A DNA stretch of 64,000 nucleotides from Tetrahymena elliotti 4EA (GCA_000231825.2 JH720363.1:264475-328474); one strand, 5' to 3'. Positions 37,600-49,193 are shown, counted from the first letter of the stretch. Notes: generated by a model from the sequence alone, not told the origin. A program made the numbers and translations.

Positions 37600-38858
37600 T
37601 AGAACAATAATCAAAATTCAAATTTGGTATCCAATGTAAAATAAATAAAATTTTTTCTTTGTTTTTGTGATTAAATAATCTTAACTTACATCAAATTATC
37701 TTTTAATTTTATTGTTAAATATGAGTTAGCAATAATCTCCAATTAATTTATTCAAATTTCTTAAAAATATTTTTTAATGAAAGTTAAATACTTATTAAAT
37801 TTTTTTTACATTTCTTATTAACATTTTCTTTAAAATAGTACTTTTAATTAAAATAAAAACATAACTATCAGATTTTTCTTTATTTGTTTAACTTTATTTA
37901 GCTATATTTGAGATGCATTTATATTATTAAAGATAAAAAATACTTCTAAAATAAAATATTTGAAATACTGTAAATATTTTTAAATAAACCCTACAAAAAA
38001 ATTGCTAAAATCTCCAATTAATTTAGTAAATCATTTAAATTTTTACTTAGAAATTGGCTGAAAAGAAATAAAAAGAAAGCTAATGTGTTATATTTTATTT
38101 GAATAAAATATATTATTTATCATTAAAAAATGCCTTAAAACTTAAAATAAGAAGAAAAATTTATTTATTGCTCTATGTAAGATTTTATAATAAGATTATT
38201 TTCAGTTTGAAAATATAGCATCATTAACTTCTTCTCAAACAAATAATATTAGTAGTACTATTTTTATCTTCCCGGTGTAGTTAGATGGATTATTAGAAGA
38301 AACTATGAAAAAATACTTTATAAAAATAAAAATGCAATAATTTCTTCATGGTGTGTTTATAATTCCTTTTTTTTTTAAGAATTTTTATTTAAAAATCTAT
38401 TTTTCAAGTGTAAAAAATAGATTCGATCATTTTTTATATAATTGCTCCTAGAATACTTATTGATGAAATGAATTTTAAAGTTTCTTAACAATAATGAGTT
38501 TCTAAGAAGACTTTCTTGAAATTCATCCTTTTGAATATTGTGATCTCTATTAAATAATTATTAGTAATGAGGAGAAGTAAATGAAGGTTGTTTCTCTTTT
38601 GGCAAATAAATTTTTTATTTCTTATTATAAAAGCAAGACTTTAAATTATTTGGTAAAAATAATAAAGAAATGCTATTTTTAAACATAATTTATTTAAAAA
38701 ATATAAAAAAATATAATCGATGATTTACCATCTATTATTCATTCAGTTTAAAAACTTGCTTGAAAATAAATTATTATAATAAATTGTCATTATTTAAAAA
38801 CGAAAAAAAATAATATAAATCAAAATAAATCAATAAAACAGATTATAATTACTTTAAA
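37600..38858. other. Intergenic; the right part is duplicated elsewhere
   Basis: No gene seen. From about 38280 to 38858 the sequence matches, in reverse complement, the DNA upstream of the minus-strand NmrA gene at 50913-51830. Shared landmarks include aatttcttcatggtg. This marks the left edge of the amplified region. Confidence 0.6.
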
Positions 38859-40787
38859 ATGGGCTGCAGTTCAAGTAAATCTCTTCCCGTATCCACAAGC
38901 GTTTTAGTTCTAGGCGCCACTGGTAACGTAGGTAAAGCAACAGTTCTTACTCTAAAGAAGCATCACGTTAATGTTACTGCTGGTGTTAGAGATCCAAACA
39001 GCAAAGAGGCTTAGGAGTTAGCAAATTAAGGAATTAAAGTCATCTAAGCAGATATGAGTTCTGATGAAGATGCTTTAGCAGAAAAGTTAAAAGGTTTTGA
39101 ATCTATTTTAATTAACTCTCCAGGACACATTGATCGTACCAAGATTACAATCAATGCTTCTAAAGCTGCCAAGAAGGCTGGAGCTCAATACATTCTTGTT
39201 GTTTCAGTTATAGTTGCTGATAATGATGTGCTTTTTGGTAAGTAATTTAAAGAAATTGAAAATGAAGTTAAGAATTTAGGAATCAGCTATGGTATTCTTC
39301 GTCTTCCATAATTCTATGAAAATTTGTTGATGTAAGCTTAGGCTATCATCAACTAAGGAAGCTTCTATGGTAGTGTAGATGCTGATATTCAATTTACCCA
39401 AGTTTCTGTTTAAGATGCTGGAAATGCTGCTGCATAAATAGTCAGTCATTATAAAGAACACAAAAACTAAACCTTCTAAATTACAAGTGACAAAAAGAGC
39501 TAAAATGAAATTGCAAGTGAATTCTCTAAAGTATTAGGTAAGGAAATTAAATACGTTAAAGTAGGCTATGAAGATATCAAGAAGTCCCTTGTCGATAATC
39601 ATGTTCCTGAGTGGTAGGCAGGTGGTATTTTAGAACTCTACAAGCTAATAAACGATAAAGATTCAAGCTAATTGATATTAACAAATAGTTTTAAGGAAGT
39701 CATAGGATCAAACCCCACAAACATTCATGATTGGATTTCAAAGCATAGAGTAGCATTTGGTGGAAAGGAAGAAGAAGTAAAAGAAGAAAAGGAAAAGGAA
39801 AAAGTTCATGAAACTAAAAAAGAAGAAGCTGCTCATGAAAATAAACATGAAGTTGCCCATGAAGGTAAGCATGAATAGCATCATGAGAAAGTAGAAATTA
39901 AAAAAGAAGGAATTATTGTTCTTGGTGCATCAGGTAATATTGGTTCAGCTACTGTAAAAGCCTTAGCAGAGAAGAAAGCTCATGTAACCGCAGGTGTCAG
40001 AGATGTTTCCAAAGCTAATGTTAAAGAACTTGAAGCTGCAGGAGCTAAAGTAGTTCATGCAGATATGAGTTAAAGTTCTTCTGAGCTTGCTGCCATCTTA
40101 AGTCATTATAAAGCTGTCTTCTTAGTTACCCCCTCTTAAGAAAGCCGTGCATAAATAGTAACTAATGCCATCAAAGCTGCAAAGGAGGCTAAAGTAGAAT
40201 ATGTATTAGTCGTATCTGTTCCCGTTGCAGGCAACCACGATGTTCTTTTTGGAAGATAATTTGGAGAAATTGAATCAGAAATCTAAAAAAGTGGATTAAA
40301 CTATGGTATTTTGAGATTACCAATGTTTACTGAAAACTTCTTAGGCTCAGCTGCCACAATCAGCAGTTAAAATACATTCTATGGTCCTATTGATGGCCAC
40401 CACAAAATAGCTTACGTTTCTTGCCATGATGCTGGTGTTGCTGCTGCAGAAATTCTCTAACACCATGATAAACATCACAACAAAACCTACTAAATTGTTA
40501 GCGACGCCTAAACATAAGATGAATCGGCCCACTCATTTACGGCTGCTCTTGGAAGAGAAATTAAGTATGTAAATGCTACAGTTGAAGGAACTAAGAAAGC
40601 CCTAGAAGCTCATCTCCCTGGATGGTAATTAAATGGCATTATCGAACTCTATTAACTTGCAGAAAAATCAGATGCTTCTCTTACCCAACTAAACCACGAT
40701 TTCAAGACAATTACAGGTAAAGATCCTACTTCTAATGAAGCTTGGATTAAATAACACTCTGCTGCCTTTGCTGCTAAGACAGAATGA
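38859..40787 (+). CDS. NmrA/QOR2-type NAD(P)-binding protein, two tandem domains, predicted acylated
   Basis: A single frame of 642 residues. It begins MGCSSSKS, a classical N-myristoylation signal (Gly2, Ser6 context) with Cys3 as palmitoylation site, so it is expected on a membrane. Domain 1 (about 14-305) has the Rossmann motif VLVLGATGNVGKAT, an arginine after strand 2 (AGVRDP) that favours NADP, AAKKAGAQYILVVS, and the NmrA hallmark GILRLPQFYENL. A linker rich in E, K and H (residues 310-350) leads to domain 2 (about 352-642). That domain has IIVLGASGNIGSAT, AGVRDV and GILRLPMFTENF. The order of motifs matches bacterial QOR2 (YtfG) quinone oxidoreductases and NmrA-like atypical SDRs. These bind NAD(P) and either reduce quinones or sense redox state. 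The substrate is unknown. Confidence 0.9.
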
Positions 40788-41617
40788 GTTCTCCAAAAAT
40801 TTATTGATTTATAATTTAATAATATAATGTATTGAAATATTTTCTATTATTACTTTTAGTTTTTTCATTGAAATCCTTTTTAAAAACTGTTTTAATTCAT
40901 AATTGCATTAACTCATTTCTATTTATCAATATTTTTTATCTTTATTGTTAATCAGTTTTCCTATTATTCTTAAATTCTTCCAGAAAAAATTTAAATAAAG
41001 CAAATGTAATCAATCATAAAAAAATTTCCAATTTTTCTTTTTGGAAATAGAAGATTTTGCTTCTTATTTCAAATTATTTCAAAGATAAATAAAAGAACCC
41101 TATGCTGTTTTATTAAATTCTCTTTGAAGAATCTTATTTTTAAAAATCTATATTATTAAATATTCGAACTAGATGCCATTAACGATCATTAAAATCCATT
41201 TATTCTCATTATTAATACCTAAACTGTTTTCTAATTTAAAGATTAATTTTTAAATTTTATCTTTCATTTTACCTATAAAAAAAACCTATTCAGAAAAACA
41301 TTTTATTAATTATCTATGCGTTTTTTTAAGAAATTTTAAATTAAGGAGAGATTTGTAATTTGACCACTAGAAAGCTTACTTCTAATTAAATCTAATAATT
41401 TTGATTAAGATTACATATTAATTATCAAGATTACAAAATCTTTATCAAGGTTACCAATTTTTAATTAAGATTACCAAATATTTTTGCAGTTTGTCCACTT
41501 TGGGTTGATTTAAAAGGTTGATTAATTCAAATAATTATAAAATTAAATTATAAATCAAATAAAATACTTTCAAAATAATTTTATATGAATAACTAAGAAA
41601 AATTATAATCACTTTAA
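40788..41617. other. Intergenic spacer within the NmrA array, built of amplified repeats
   Basis: Contains one copy of the ttcactcattt-type repeat (about 40905-41020) and one of the attaagattac-type repeat (about 41340-41520). Both recur in other spacers of the array. No gene seen. Confidence 0.7.
41340..41520. repeat. Spacer repeat B, copy 1
   Basis: About 180 bp with the signature cttacttctaattaaatcta, followed by a run of short imperfect repeats of the form attaagattac/atcaaggttacc. Further copies lie at about 47868-48040 and 52735-52925, in the same orientation. Confidence 0.85.
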
Positions 41618-42556
41618 ATGGGTTGCACTTCAAATAAATCTATCAATGTTGTAAGTCCTAATGTCTTAGTTTTAGGAGCCACAGGTTAAATTGGAAAAGC
41701 AACAGTTTTGACTCTTAAAAGACTTAATGTTAATGTTACTGCTGGTGTGAGAGACCCAAACAGTACTGAGGCTTAAAATTTGGTAAATTAAGGAATCAAT
41801 GTAATATAAGCAGATATGAGCTCTGATGAAGGCTTATTAGCTGAAAAATTAAAGGGCTTTGAATCTGTTTTAATTAATTCTCCAGGACATATTGATTGCA
41901 CTAAGATTACTATCAATGCTTCTAAAGCTGCAAAGAAGGCTGGAGTAGAGTACATCCTAGTAGTCTCAGTAATTGTAGTTGAAAATCAAGTATTCTTTGG
42001 TAAGTAGTTTAAACAAATTGAAGACGAAGTTAAGAAATTAGGAATTAATTATGGAATTCTCCGTCTTCCTTTTTTCTTTGAAAATATGTTTTTGTTAGCT
42101 TAAGATATAGCCAGTTAAAATTGTTTATATGGGGCTGGAAATGGCGATATTTAATTCTGCCAAATTTCTGTTCAAGATGCTGGAAATGTTGCTGCATCTA
42201 TATTAAGCTAGTACAAAGCTTATAAAAATTAAGTTTTTGAAATAACAAGTGACAAAAAGAGTTAAAATGAAATAGCAAAAGAGTTTTCTAAAGTTTTAGG
42301 CAAGGAAATTACTTATGTTTAAGTAAGCTATGAGGATACTAAGAAATATTTCTTAGATGCTCAAATTCTTGAATGGTAAGCAGATGCTGTTTTAGAGCTT
42401 TACAAGCTGATTGATGAAAAAGATCCAAGCTAGTTGGTATTAACAAATACTATCAAAGAAGTCACTGGATAAAATCCTACAAGTATCTATGATTGGATTT
42501 CATAGCATAAATCCGTTTTTGGGGCAAGCGAAGAAGAAAAATAAAAGACTGCCTGA
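41618..42556 (+). CDS. NmrA/QOR2-type NAD(P)-binding protein, single domain, predicted acylated
   Basis: A frame of 312 residues starting MGCTSNKS, again a myristoylation plus palmitoylation signal. It is a close paralogue of domain 1 of the gene at 38859. Shared features are VLVLGATGQIGKAT, VTAGVRDPNS, MSSDEGLLAEKLKGFES, AAKKAGVEYILVVSVIV and GILRLPFFFENM. The C terminus (FGASEEEKQKTA) stops where the E/K-rich linker of the two-domain form would begin. Expected role is NAD(P)-dependent redox sensing or quinone reduction at a membrane; substrate unknown. Confidence 0.88.
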
Positions 42557-43795
42557 GAATTTAAAATAAATTTATCTGTCCTATGCTAAACAACTTATTT
42601 TTTTGATAAAAAAAATTTTAATCTTAAATGTTAATTAAGTATTTTTTTCAAATGTTTTTTAAATTTATAAACTATCCTATTGTATCCAATTCAATCTGAA
42701 ATCCAGCTTGTAATGTTGTTCTTTAATCTTTAATTTACATTAAGCAATATTCTTCTAGAATAATTTCAACTTAAAAACTGTAAAAATTAATCAAATTTAA
42801 TTTGTAATTGTTCTAAAATTTTTCTGTCAGATTAAAATAGAAAAATTTATTTTGTATCTTCATTAATAAACAAATTAATTAAAAATTGTAAGTGATGAAG
42901 TAGATAAACTTCTCAATTTTTTCTTACTTTTATTATATTTTCAAAGTGTTTTGTTTTTATTAGAGTGTTAGAGTGTAGGTTTAAACCGCAGTTGTAATTT
43001 AACCAAATTATATTCTTTCATTGAAACATTTCTATTTTCTCTTCAAAAAGAAGGATCAAAATGTATTTCTCTTTTGTATTTAGTATTATATATAAATATA
43101 AGTGAATCCTAGGATTCATACCTAAGCTTCAAGCAATATATATAAAACAGTTGTAATTTCTATAAGAAATTTATAATAGGTTTATTTAATAGTTATTTAA
43201 TTTTATTAATATAATATGAGTCATCATGATGTCTCAGACTATTTGTGCTTTTCTTTATCTAAGATTTGAAGAATNNNNNNNNNNNNNNNNNNNNNNNNNN
43301 NNNNNNNNNNNNNNNNNNNNNNNNNNNNNNNNNNNNNNNNNNNNNNNNNNNNNNNNNNNNNNNNNNNNNNNNNNAAATAAGAAAAGTTTTTTTTCTTATT
43401 TAGTATTAAAGCAATAAATAAAATTTTTAAATTGTTCTGAATAATATTTTAAAATATTATAATTCTTCTTTTCAACACATGAATTAAGAAGAAAATTTAA
43501 GAAGAAAATTTTTGAAATAAAATGTTTATTATTAAGTTTTTATTATTTATTCTTTAAAAAACTAAAAAAGGTGAATAATGAATGATGTAAATTTAAATGT
43601 AAAATTAGAAGATATTAAAGGTTATTCTTCTATTAAATTTCCATTGATTTTCTTTTTACAAAATTAATAAATTGCTGCTGTAAAAAAAAAAGTAATTATT
43701 AAATTCAACGAGATCATTTATATGTCAGTATTAAACTGATAAATTAATAAAAAATAAAAAAAAAAAAAACAAACAATAATTTAATTCTAAAGAAA
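42557..43795. other. Spacer with an assembly gap, duplicated at 52950-53572
   Basis: Segments 42860-43110 and 43450-43795 recur at about 52960-53200 and 53250-53572. An example landmark is tagagtgttagagt.taggtt. No gene is recognisable. The run of N at 43275-43374 lies inside. Confidence 0.7.
43275..43374. other. Assembly gap of 100 N
   Basis: Exactly 100 N bases, the usual placeholder for a gap of unknown size. It falls inside the repeated NmrA array, where collapsed or missing copies are likely. Confidence 0.98.
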
Positions 43796-45586
43796 ATGGG
43801 CTGTGGTGCTACTAGAGTAAAAAATTATGTAAAAAATGTATTAGTATTAGGAGCTAATGAATTATTAGGTAAAGCAACTGTATCAGAGCTTCATAGGTTG
43901 AATATTGAAGTGACTGCTGGTATAAGTGACTTGAGATCTAATGATTCTTATGAATATAATAAGAATAGAATTAGAGTTACATAAATTGATTTTACAAGTG
44001 AAGAAGAAATCTTAATTGAAAAGATGAAGAATTTTGAAGCAGTGTTTTTAGCTATACCTTTAAACAAAAAAAATTAAAATTAAATACTAAATATAGTTAA
44101 AGCTGCAAAAAGCGCTGGAGTTAGCTATATTCTCATGAATTCTTCTTTTAATAAAGCTTAAGATACTTAGTGTGCTAAATAGATCTCAGAAATAGAATAA
44201 TAAATCAAACAAATTAACATTTCTTATGGAATTTTAAGAATTCCTTTGTTATTAGATCATATTTTATCAGATTTAGATTCTATAAAAAATGATTCAACAC
44301 TAAAAGGGCCTATTGAAGGAAATATTCAATTTATAATTTCTACTTCTAGAGATGTTGCTGAAATTGTTGCTGAAGTTTTAACAAATTACGATGATTTTTA
44401 ATTTAAAACAGTTAAAATAGGAAGCGATAAAAAAAATTATGACTAATTAGCATTAGAATTTTCTGATCTTATAAATAAGCCTATAAAATACTAGCAAATC
44501 GAAATATCGGAAATGAAAAAATAAATAACAAAAAAAGGTTTTACAAATTATGAAGTTGAAGAAATTTTAAATAAATTTGGAAAAATAGAAAATGATGAGA
44601 GTAAATTATCTATTTTAGCAAATAACTTTAAAAAAATAACATTTAAAAAACCAACAACAACAAATTAATGGATAAAATTAAATATTGAATATTTTGTGGA
44701 AAAGATAGAAAAACAATCTATTTTGGTTTTAGGGTCCAGTGGATAGATAGGTTAAGCTACTGTGAAGAACCTATTATAGAAAAAAGCAGATGTCACAGCA
44801 GGCTCAAGAAACCCAGAAAAATTAAAAAATTTAGAAAATTTAGGTGCTAAAATTGTAAAGGCTGATATGGGATAGAATAAAGATGAGCTAACTTAAATAC
44901 TTAAGGATTTTAATATAGTGTTTATTGTTACTCCTGGTCATGTAGATCGCTCTTAACTTTCTATAAATGCTATACAAGCAGCAAAAAAAGCAAACGTTGA
45001 ATATATTTTATTAGTTTCTGTACCATCTGTTAACCATCCAGAGACAATTTTTGGTGGTTAATTTATAAAGATTGAAAATGAGCTTAAAAATAGTGGCATT
45101 AAATACGGAATATTGAGATTACCTGCTTTTACAGAAAATTTTTTAAGTCATTCATAATAAATAATTTAAGAAAATACTTTTTATGGTCCATTAGGCTATA
45201 AAACAAAATTAGCCACAGTAACAGTAGAGGATGCATCTAATGCAGCATCAGAAATTTTAAGTGATTACAAAAATCACATCAAAAAATAATATAAAATAGT
45301 TAGCGATTTATAATCTTAAGAAGAATTAGCTGCAACTTTTAGCAATGTTTTAGGTAGATCTATTAAATATGTTTAAACAAAGTATGAAGACACTAAATAA
45401 TAACTTTAATAACACATTCCTGAATGGCAAGCTGATGGTATATTAGAATTATATAAGTTAGCTGATTAGCAAGATTCCAGCTAAACTTCTTTGACAAACC
45501 ATTTTAATTGCCTTACTTAAAAATAGCCAACTCTCAACTAATAATGGATAACTAACAATCTATCAAGATTTAAATAATCTTCATGA
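43796..45586 (+). CDS. Divergent two-domain NmrA/QOR2-type protein, predicted acylated
   Basis: A frame of 596 residues starting MGCGATRV, so an acylation signal is kept. Domain 1 (about 14-290) is strongly diverged. The Rossmann glycines read VLVLGANELLGKAT instead of GATGxxG, the arginine after strand 2 is lost (AGISDL), and a normal INSPGH is replaced by LAIPLN. It probably no longer binds NAD(P). Domain 2 (about 308-596) is intact, with ILVLGSSGQIGQAT, AGSRNPEK, FIVTPGHVD, AAKKANVEYILLVS and GILRLPAFTENF. The E/K-rich linker of the 38859 gene is absent. The result resembles a pseudo-domain fused to an active domain. Codon use is even more AT-rich than in its neighbours. Confidence 0.87.
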
Positions 45587-46077
45587 TTAAATTTAGTTCA
45601 AAAAAATATTTTAAAAATTTTATATTATTGCTCAAACTCATTCTATTTTTTCTAAAAATAATTGAAATTTATTATTATCGAGTAATTTTTGCAAAAATTT
45701 AATCTTCAATAAATAAAATTATGAATTTTATAAAAAATATTCTTGAGGTAAGGTTACCTCTACTTTTCTAATTTTTTCATCATTACTTGCTTAAATTTTT
45801 TTTACATTACTTAAATTTTATTGAGAAATTTTCAACTAAAAGAAATAAATAAAAAGTTAATATATTATTTTTTATTTGATAAAATCTATTTTTGTTTTTC
45901 AAAAATGATTTTCTGCTTGAAATAAGAAGAGAAAGTAATTTATTGGTTGTGTAAGAGAGAGCAATTATGAATTAAAATAGTTTTTAAAAAGGATTTAATG
46001 AAATTTCTAAAAGTAGAAATATAGAAAATATCTAAAAACAGAAATATTATTATAAATTTCAAATCAATATATTTTTG
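45587..46077. other. Spacer within the NmrA array
   Basis: No gene. Parts (about 45880-46080) match the spacer at 50620-50800 and, in reverse complement, the 3-prime flank of the gene at 38859. Confidence 0.6.
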
Positions 46078-46193
46078 GAGAACTCTTTCTGTCTTAGTAG
46101 TGAAAACAGCAGAGTGTTATTTAATCCAAGCTTCATTAGAATTAGGATCTTTGCCTGTCTCTGTCTGTGATTGTCTTGAAATTAGGGTTTTGT
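46078..46193 (-). pseudogene. Relic of NmrA domain 2 after the stop codon
   Basis: Read on the minus strand directly after the TGA of the gene at 46194, this stretch matches the last 100 nt of the two-domain gene (40690-40787) plus part of its 3-prime flank. Shared blocks include atttcaagacaat, aagatccta and aatgaagcttggattaaata. A small insertion (about 10 nt) breaks the frame. It shows that the single-domain gene derives from a two-domain ancestor by an internal deletion. Confidence 0.8.
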
Positions 46194-47108
46194 TCAGTCT
46201 TTTCCTCCAAAAGCTACTTTATGTTTTGAAATCCAATCATGAATGTTTGTGGGGTTAGATCCTGCGATTTCCTTAAAACTATTTGATAATATTAATTAGC
46301 TTGGATTTTTATTGTCTATGAGATAGAAGAGTTCTAAAATGGCATCTGCTTCCCACTCAGGAATGTGATGATCAATATAGGACTTCTTAGTATCTTCATA
46401 ACTGACTTTAATGTATTTAACTTCCTTACCTAAAACTTTAGAGAATTCTCTTGCAATTTCATTTTAGCTCTTTTTGTCACTTGTTATTATGAAGGTTTGA
46501 TTTTTGTATTCTTTATAATGGCTGACAATATATGCAGCAGCATTTCCAGCATCTTAAACAGAAACTTGGACAAATGGAATATCGGCATCTACACAACCAT
46601 AGAAGTTTCCTTAGTTGATGATAACCTAAGCTTAAAACAACATAAATTCATAAAAATTAGGAAGACGTAGAAGACCATAGCTGATTCCTAAATTCTTAAC
46701 CTAATTTTCAATTTCTTTAAATTACTTACCAAAAATTACATCATTTTCAGTAACTATAGCAGAAACAACAAGAATGTATTAAACTCCACCCTTTTTGGCA
46801 GCTTTAGAAGCATTTGTAGTAATCTTGACCCGATCAAGGTGTCCTGGAGTGTTAATAAGAATAGATTCAAAACCTTTTAACTTTTCTGCTAAAGCATCTT
46901 CATCAGAACTCATATCTGCTTAGATAACTTTAATTCCTTAATTTGCTAACTCCAAAGACTCTTTGCTGTTTAGATTTCTAACACCAGCAGTAAAATTAAC
47001 TTAGTATTTCTTCAGAGCAAGAACTGTTGCTTTCCCTATGTTACCAGTGGCACCTAGAACTAAAATTTTTTCACTTATGGGAAGAGATTTAGTTGAAAAA
47101 TAGCTCAT
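46194..47108 (-). CDS. NmrA/QOR2-type NAD(P)-binding protein, single domain, acylation signal lost
   Basis: A frame of 304 residues, very close to domain 1 of the gene at 38859. The Rossmann motif ILVLGATGNIGKAT and the arginine of AGVRNLNS are kept, as are LINTPGHLD, YILVVSAIVTEND and LRLPNFYEFM. The N terminus reads MSYFSTKSLP where paralogues have MGCSSSKSLP. Gly2 and Cys3 are both gone, so this copy should be soluble. The frame ends AFGGKD then TGA, at the point where the linker starts in the long form. It is oriented opposite to the upstream genes of the array. Confidence 0.86.
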
Positions 47109-48074
47109 TATTTAAACTAATTATAAACTTTTTGATCGAATTATTTTTATTTTTTTTGGTTGATAATTTATTATAATAATTTATCTTTCAAGCAAGTTTT
47201 TAAAGTAGATGGATCAGCTATTCTATTTTTTTTATATTTTTTTAATAACCAATAAATAAATAAATTAGTTCATCAATTTTTTAGAAAAACTTAAATAAAA
47301 ATTATTATAAAAAAAAGAATTATCAACACACCATAAAAAAATTATTTTAGTTTTTTAAAAAGTATTTCTTAAAAGTTTCTTTTAATAATTCTTCTCCCTA
47401 CACCAAAAAGATAAAAATAGTAAAAAAAATTTTTTTCTTGTAGAAAAATTAATGCACAATATTTGCTTCTGAAAATAATCTTATTATTTCACTCATTTTT
47501 ATTTATCAGTATTTTTCATCATTAAAATTTGTAATCAATTTGCTAATTATTCTTAAAATCTTCCAGAAAATATTTAAATTTAGTAAATAGAATAATCAAT
47601 CATAAAATCAATTAATCCAATTTTTATTTTTAAGAATAGAAGATTTTTCTTTTTTAAAAGATAAACAGAAGGACCTTAAGATATTTTATCAAATTCTATT
47701 CTTTATGAATCTTTTTTATTAAATATTTGAATTAGATTAAATGAATGATCATTAAAATCAATTTATTATCATTATAAATATTTAACATCTTTTCAAATTT
47801 AAAAACTAATTTTATCTTTCTTAGAAATTATAACCCAAAGAATAGCTTTTTAATTTTGATTTAAATTAAAGAAACATTTGTAATTTAGTCATTAAAAAGA
47901 TTACTTCTAATTAAATCTAATTATTTTGATTAAAATTACAAGATTACTAAATCTTAATCAAGGTTACCAAATGTTAATTAAGATTATCAAATATCTTTAA
48001 ATATTTTAGCAGTTTATCTACTTTTGGATCAATTTAAAATGTATCTTTCCTTTACATTAAGCAACATTCTTCTG
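47109..48074. other. Spacer built of amplified repeats
   Basis: Contains a copy of the ttcactcattt repeat (about 47488-47610) and of the attaagattac repeat (about 47868-48040). The first 300 bp match the upstream DNA of the gene at 50913 and, inverted, that of the gene at 38859. No gene seen. Confidence 0.7.
47868..48040. repeat. Spacer repeat B, copy 2
   Basis: Second copy of the segment with ttacttctaattaaatcta and the run of attaagattac-like units. Compare 41340-41520 and 52735-52925. Confidence 0.85.
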
Positions 48075-48405
48075 AGAAAATAAATAACAAAAAAAGATTT
48101 TACAAATTATGAAGTTGAAGAAATTTTAGAAAATTTTGGAAAAATAGAAAATAATGAGAGTAAATTATCTACATCGGCCAGTAACTTTAAAAAAATAACA
48201 TTTAAAAAACCTACAACAGAAAATTAATAGATGAAATTAAATGTTGAATATTTTGTTTAGAAAAAATAATCTATTTTGATACATAGAAGAGCCTATTATA
48301 GAAAAAAGGAGATGTTACTGCACGCTCAAAAAACCCAACCGAGAAAAATTTAGAAAATTTAGGTGTTAAAATAGTAATAGCTGATATTATGGGATAGAAT
48401 ATGTT

Positions 48406-49193
48406 AAAAGATTTGAGTTACTTTCACAATTTTTTTTCATTTTGCTTTCTTTTTATTTATAGGCTGTTGAGTTATTTTTTACAATTATTTGTAACTCTTT
48501 TAACAAAATTGATTCACTATACCAAAAATTAAATAAATCTAATTTACTCATTATATCAACCAAACTTTTTTTCATGACTATTTTAAATGAAACAATCAAT
48601 AATATTTATCAGACTAACAATTTTTATATATGAAAAGGATTTTTTTTTCTTCACAAACTTTAAATATGCTTATATTAATGATATATCAACACTTTTTATT
48701 AAAAATTTAATAATTAAATAATTGGCATATAATTAAGCCATAATACAATAAATAGAAGTTCCATTCTTTTATTTCATTATTATGTATAAAAATACTCAAA
48801 ACCAAATCATAAGGTTAAATAAATAAATTCCAAGGGTTAATCTCTGTTAAGAAAAAAAATTAATCGAAATACATAAAGACAAATCAAAATCTAATGCTCA
48901 AAACTTTATCAAAATCTTCTAAAAAAACTTTAAATTCAGTAAATATAATCAATTAATCTTCCAATTTTTATTTATGCAAATAAAATTCACTCATTTTTAC
49001 ATATCAATATTTTTCTTCATTAAAATTTGTAATAAATTTTTGAATAATTCTTAAAATCTTCTAATAAAAATTTAAATTAAGTAAGAATTCACTCATTTCT
49101 CTTTATCAATATCTTTCATAATTAAAATTTGTAATCAATTTTTTAATTATTCTTAAAATCTTCTTAAAAAAATTAAGTAAGTCAATATAATAT
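48406..49193. mobile_element. Insertion of array-derived repeats inside the pseudogene
   Basis: The inserted DNA is not unique. 48413-48630 matches 50265-50455, with blocks ttgagttact and aataatattt. 48960-49190 holds two tandem units of the ttcactcattt repeat. No transposase frame, terminal inverted repeat or target duplication is visible. It therefore looks like repeat-mediated rearrangement rather than an autonomous element. The mobile_element label is tentative. Confidence 0.4.
48960..49190. repeat. Spacer repeat A, two tandem units
   Basis: Each unit of about 105 bp begins ttcactcattt, continues with atcaatatttttc and attaaaatttgtaat, and ends with cttaaaatcttc and a taagtaa block. Related single or tandem units lie at about 40905-41020, 47488-47610 and 52195-52560. 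Confidence 0.8.

Noticed and set aside
39276..39461. Minus-strand frame inside the first NmrA gene
   Set aside because: Antisense shadow of a strongly supported coding region.
42968..43010. Possible tRNA T-arm (aggttTaaacc-like block, also in the copy at about 53098)
   Set aside because: The stem around the TTCAAA-like loop does not pair, and no anticodon arm or acceptor stem lies at the right distance. It is only a conserved part of the duplicated spacer.
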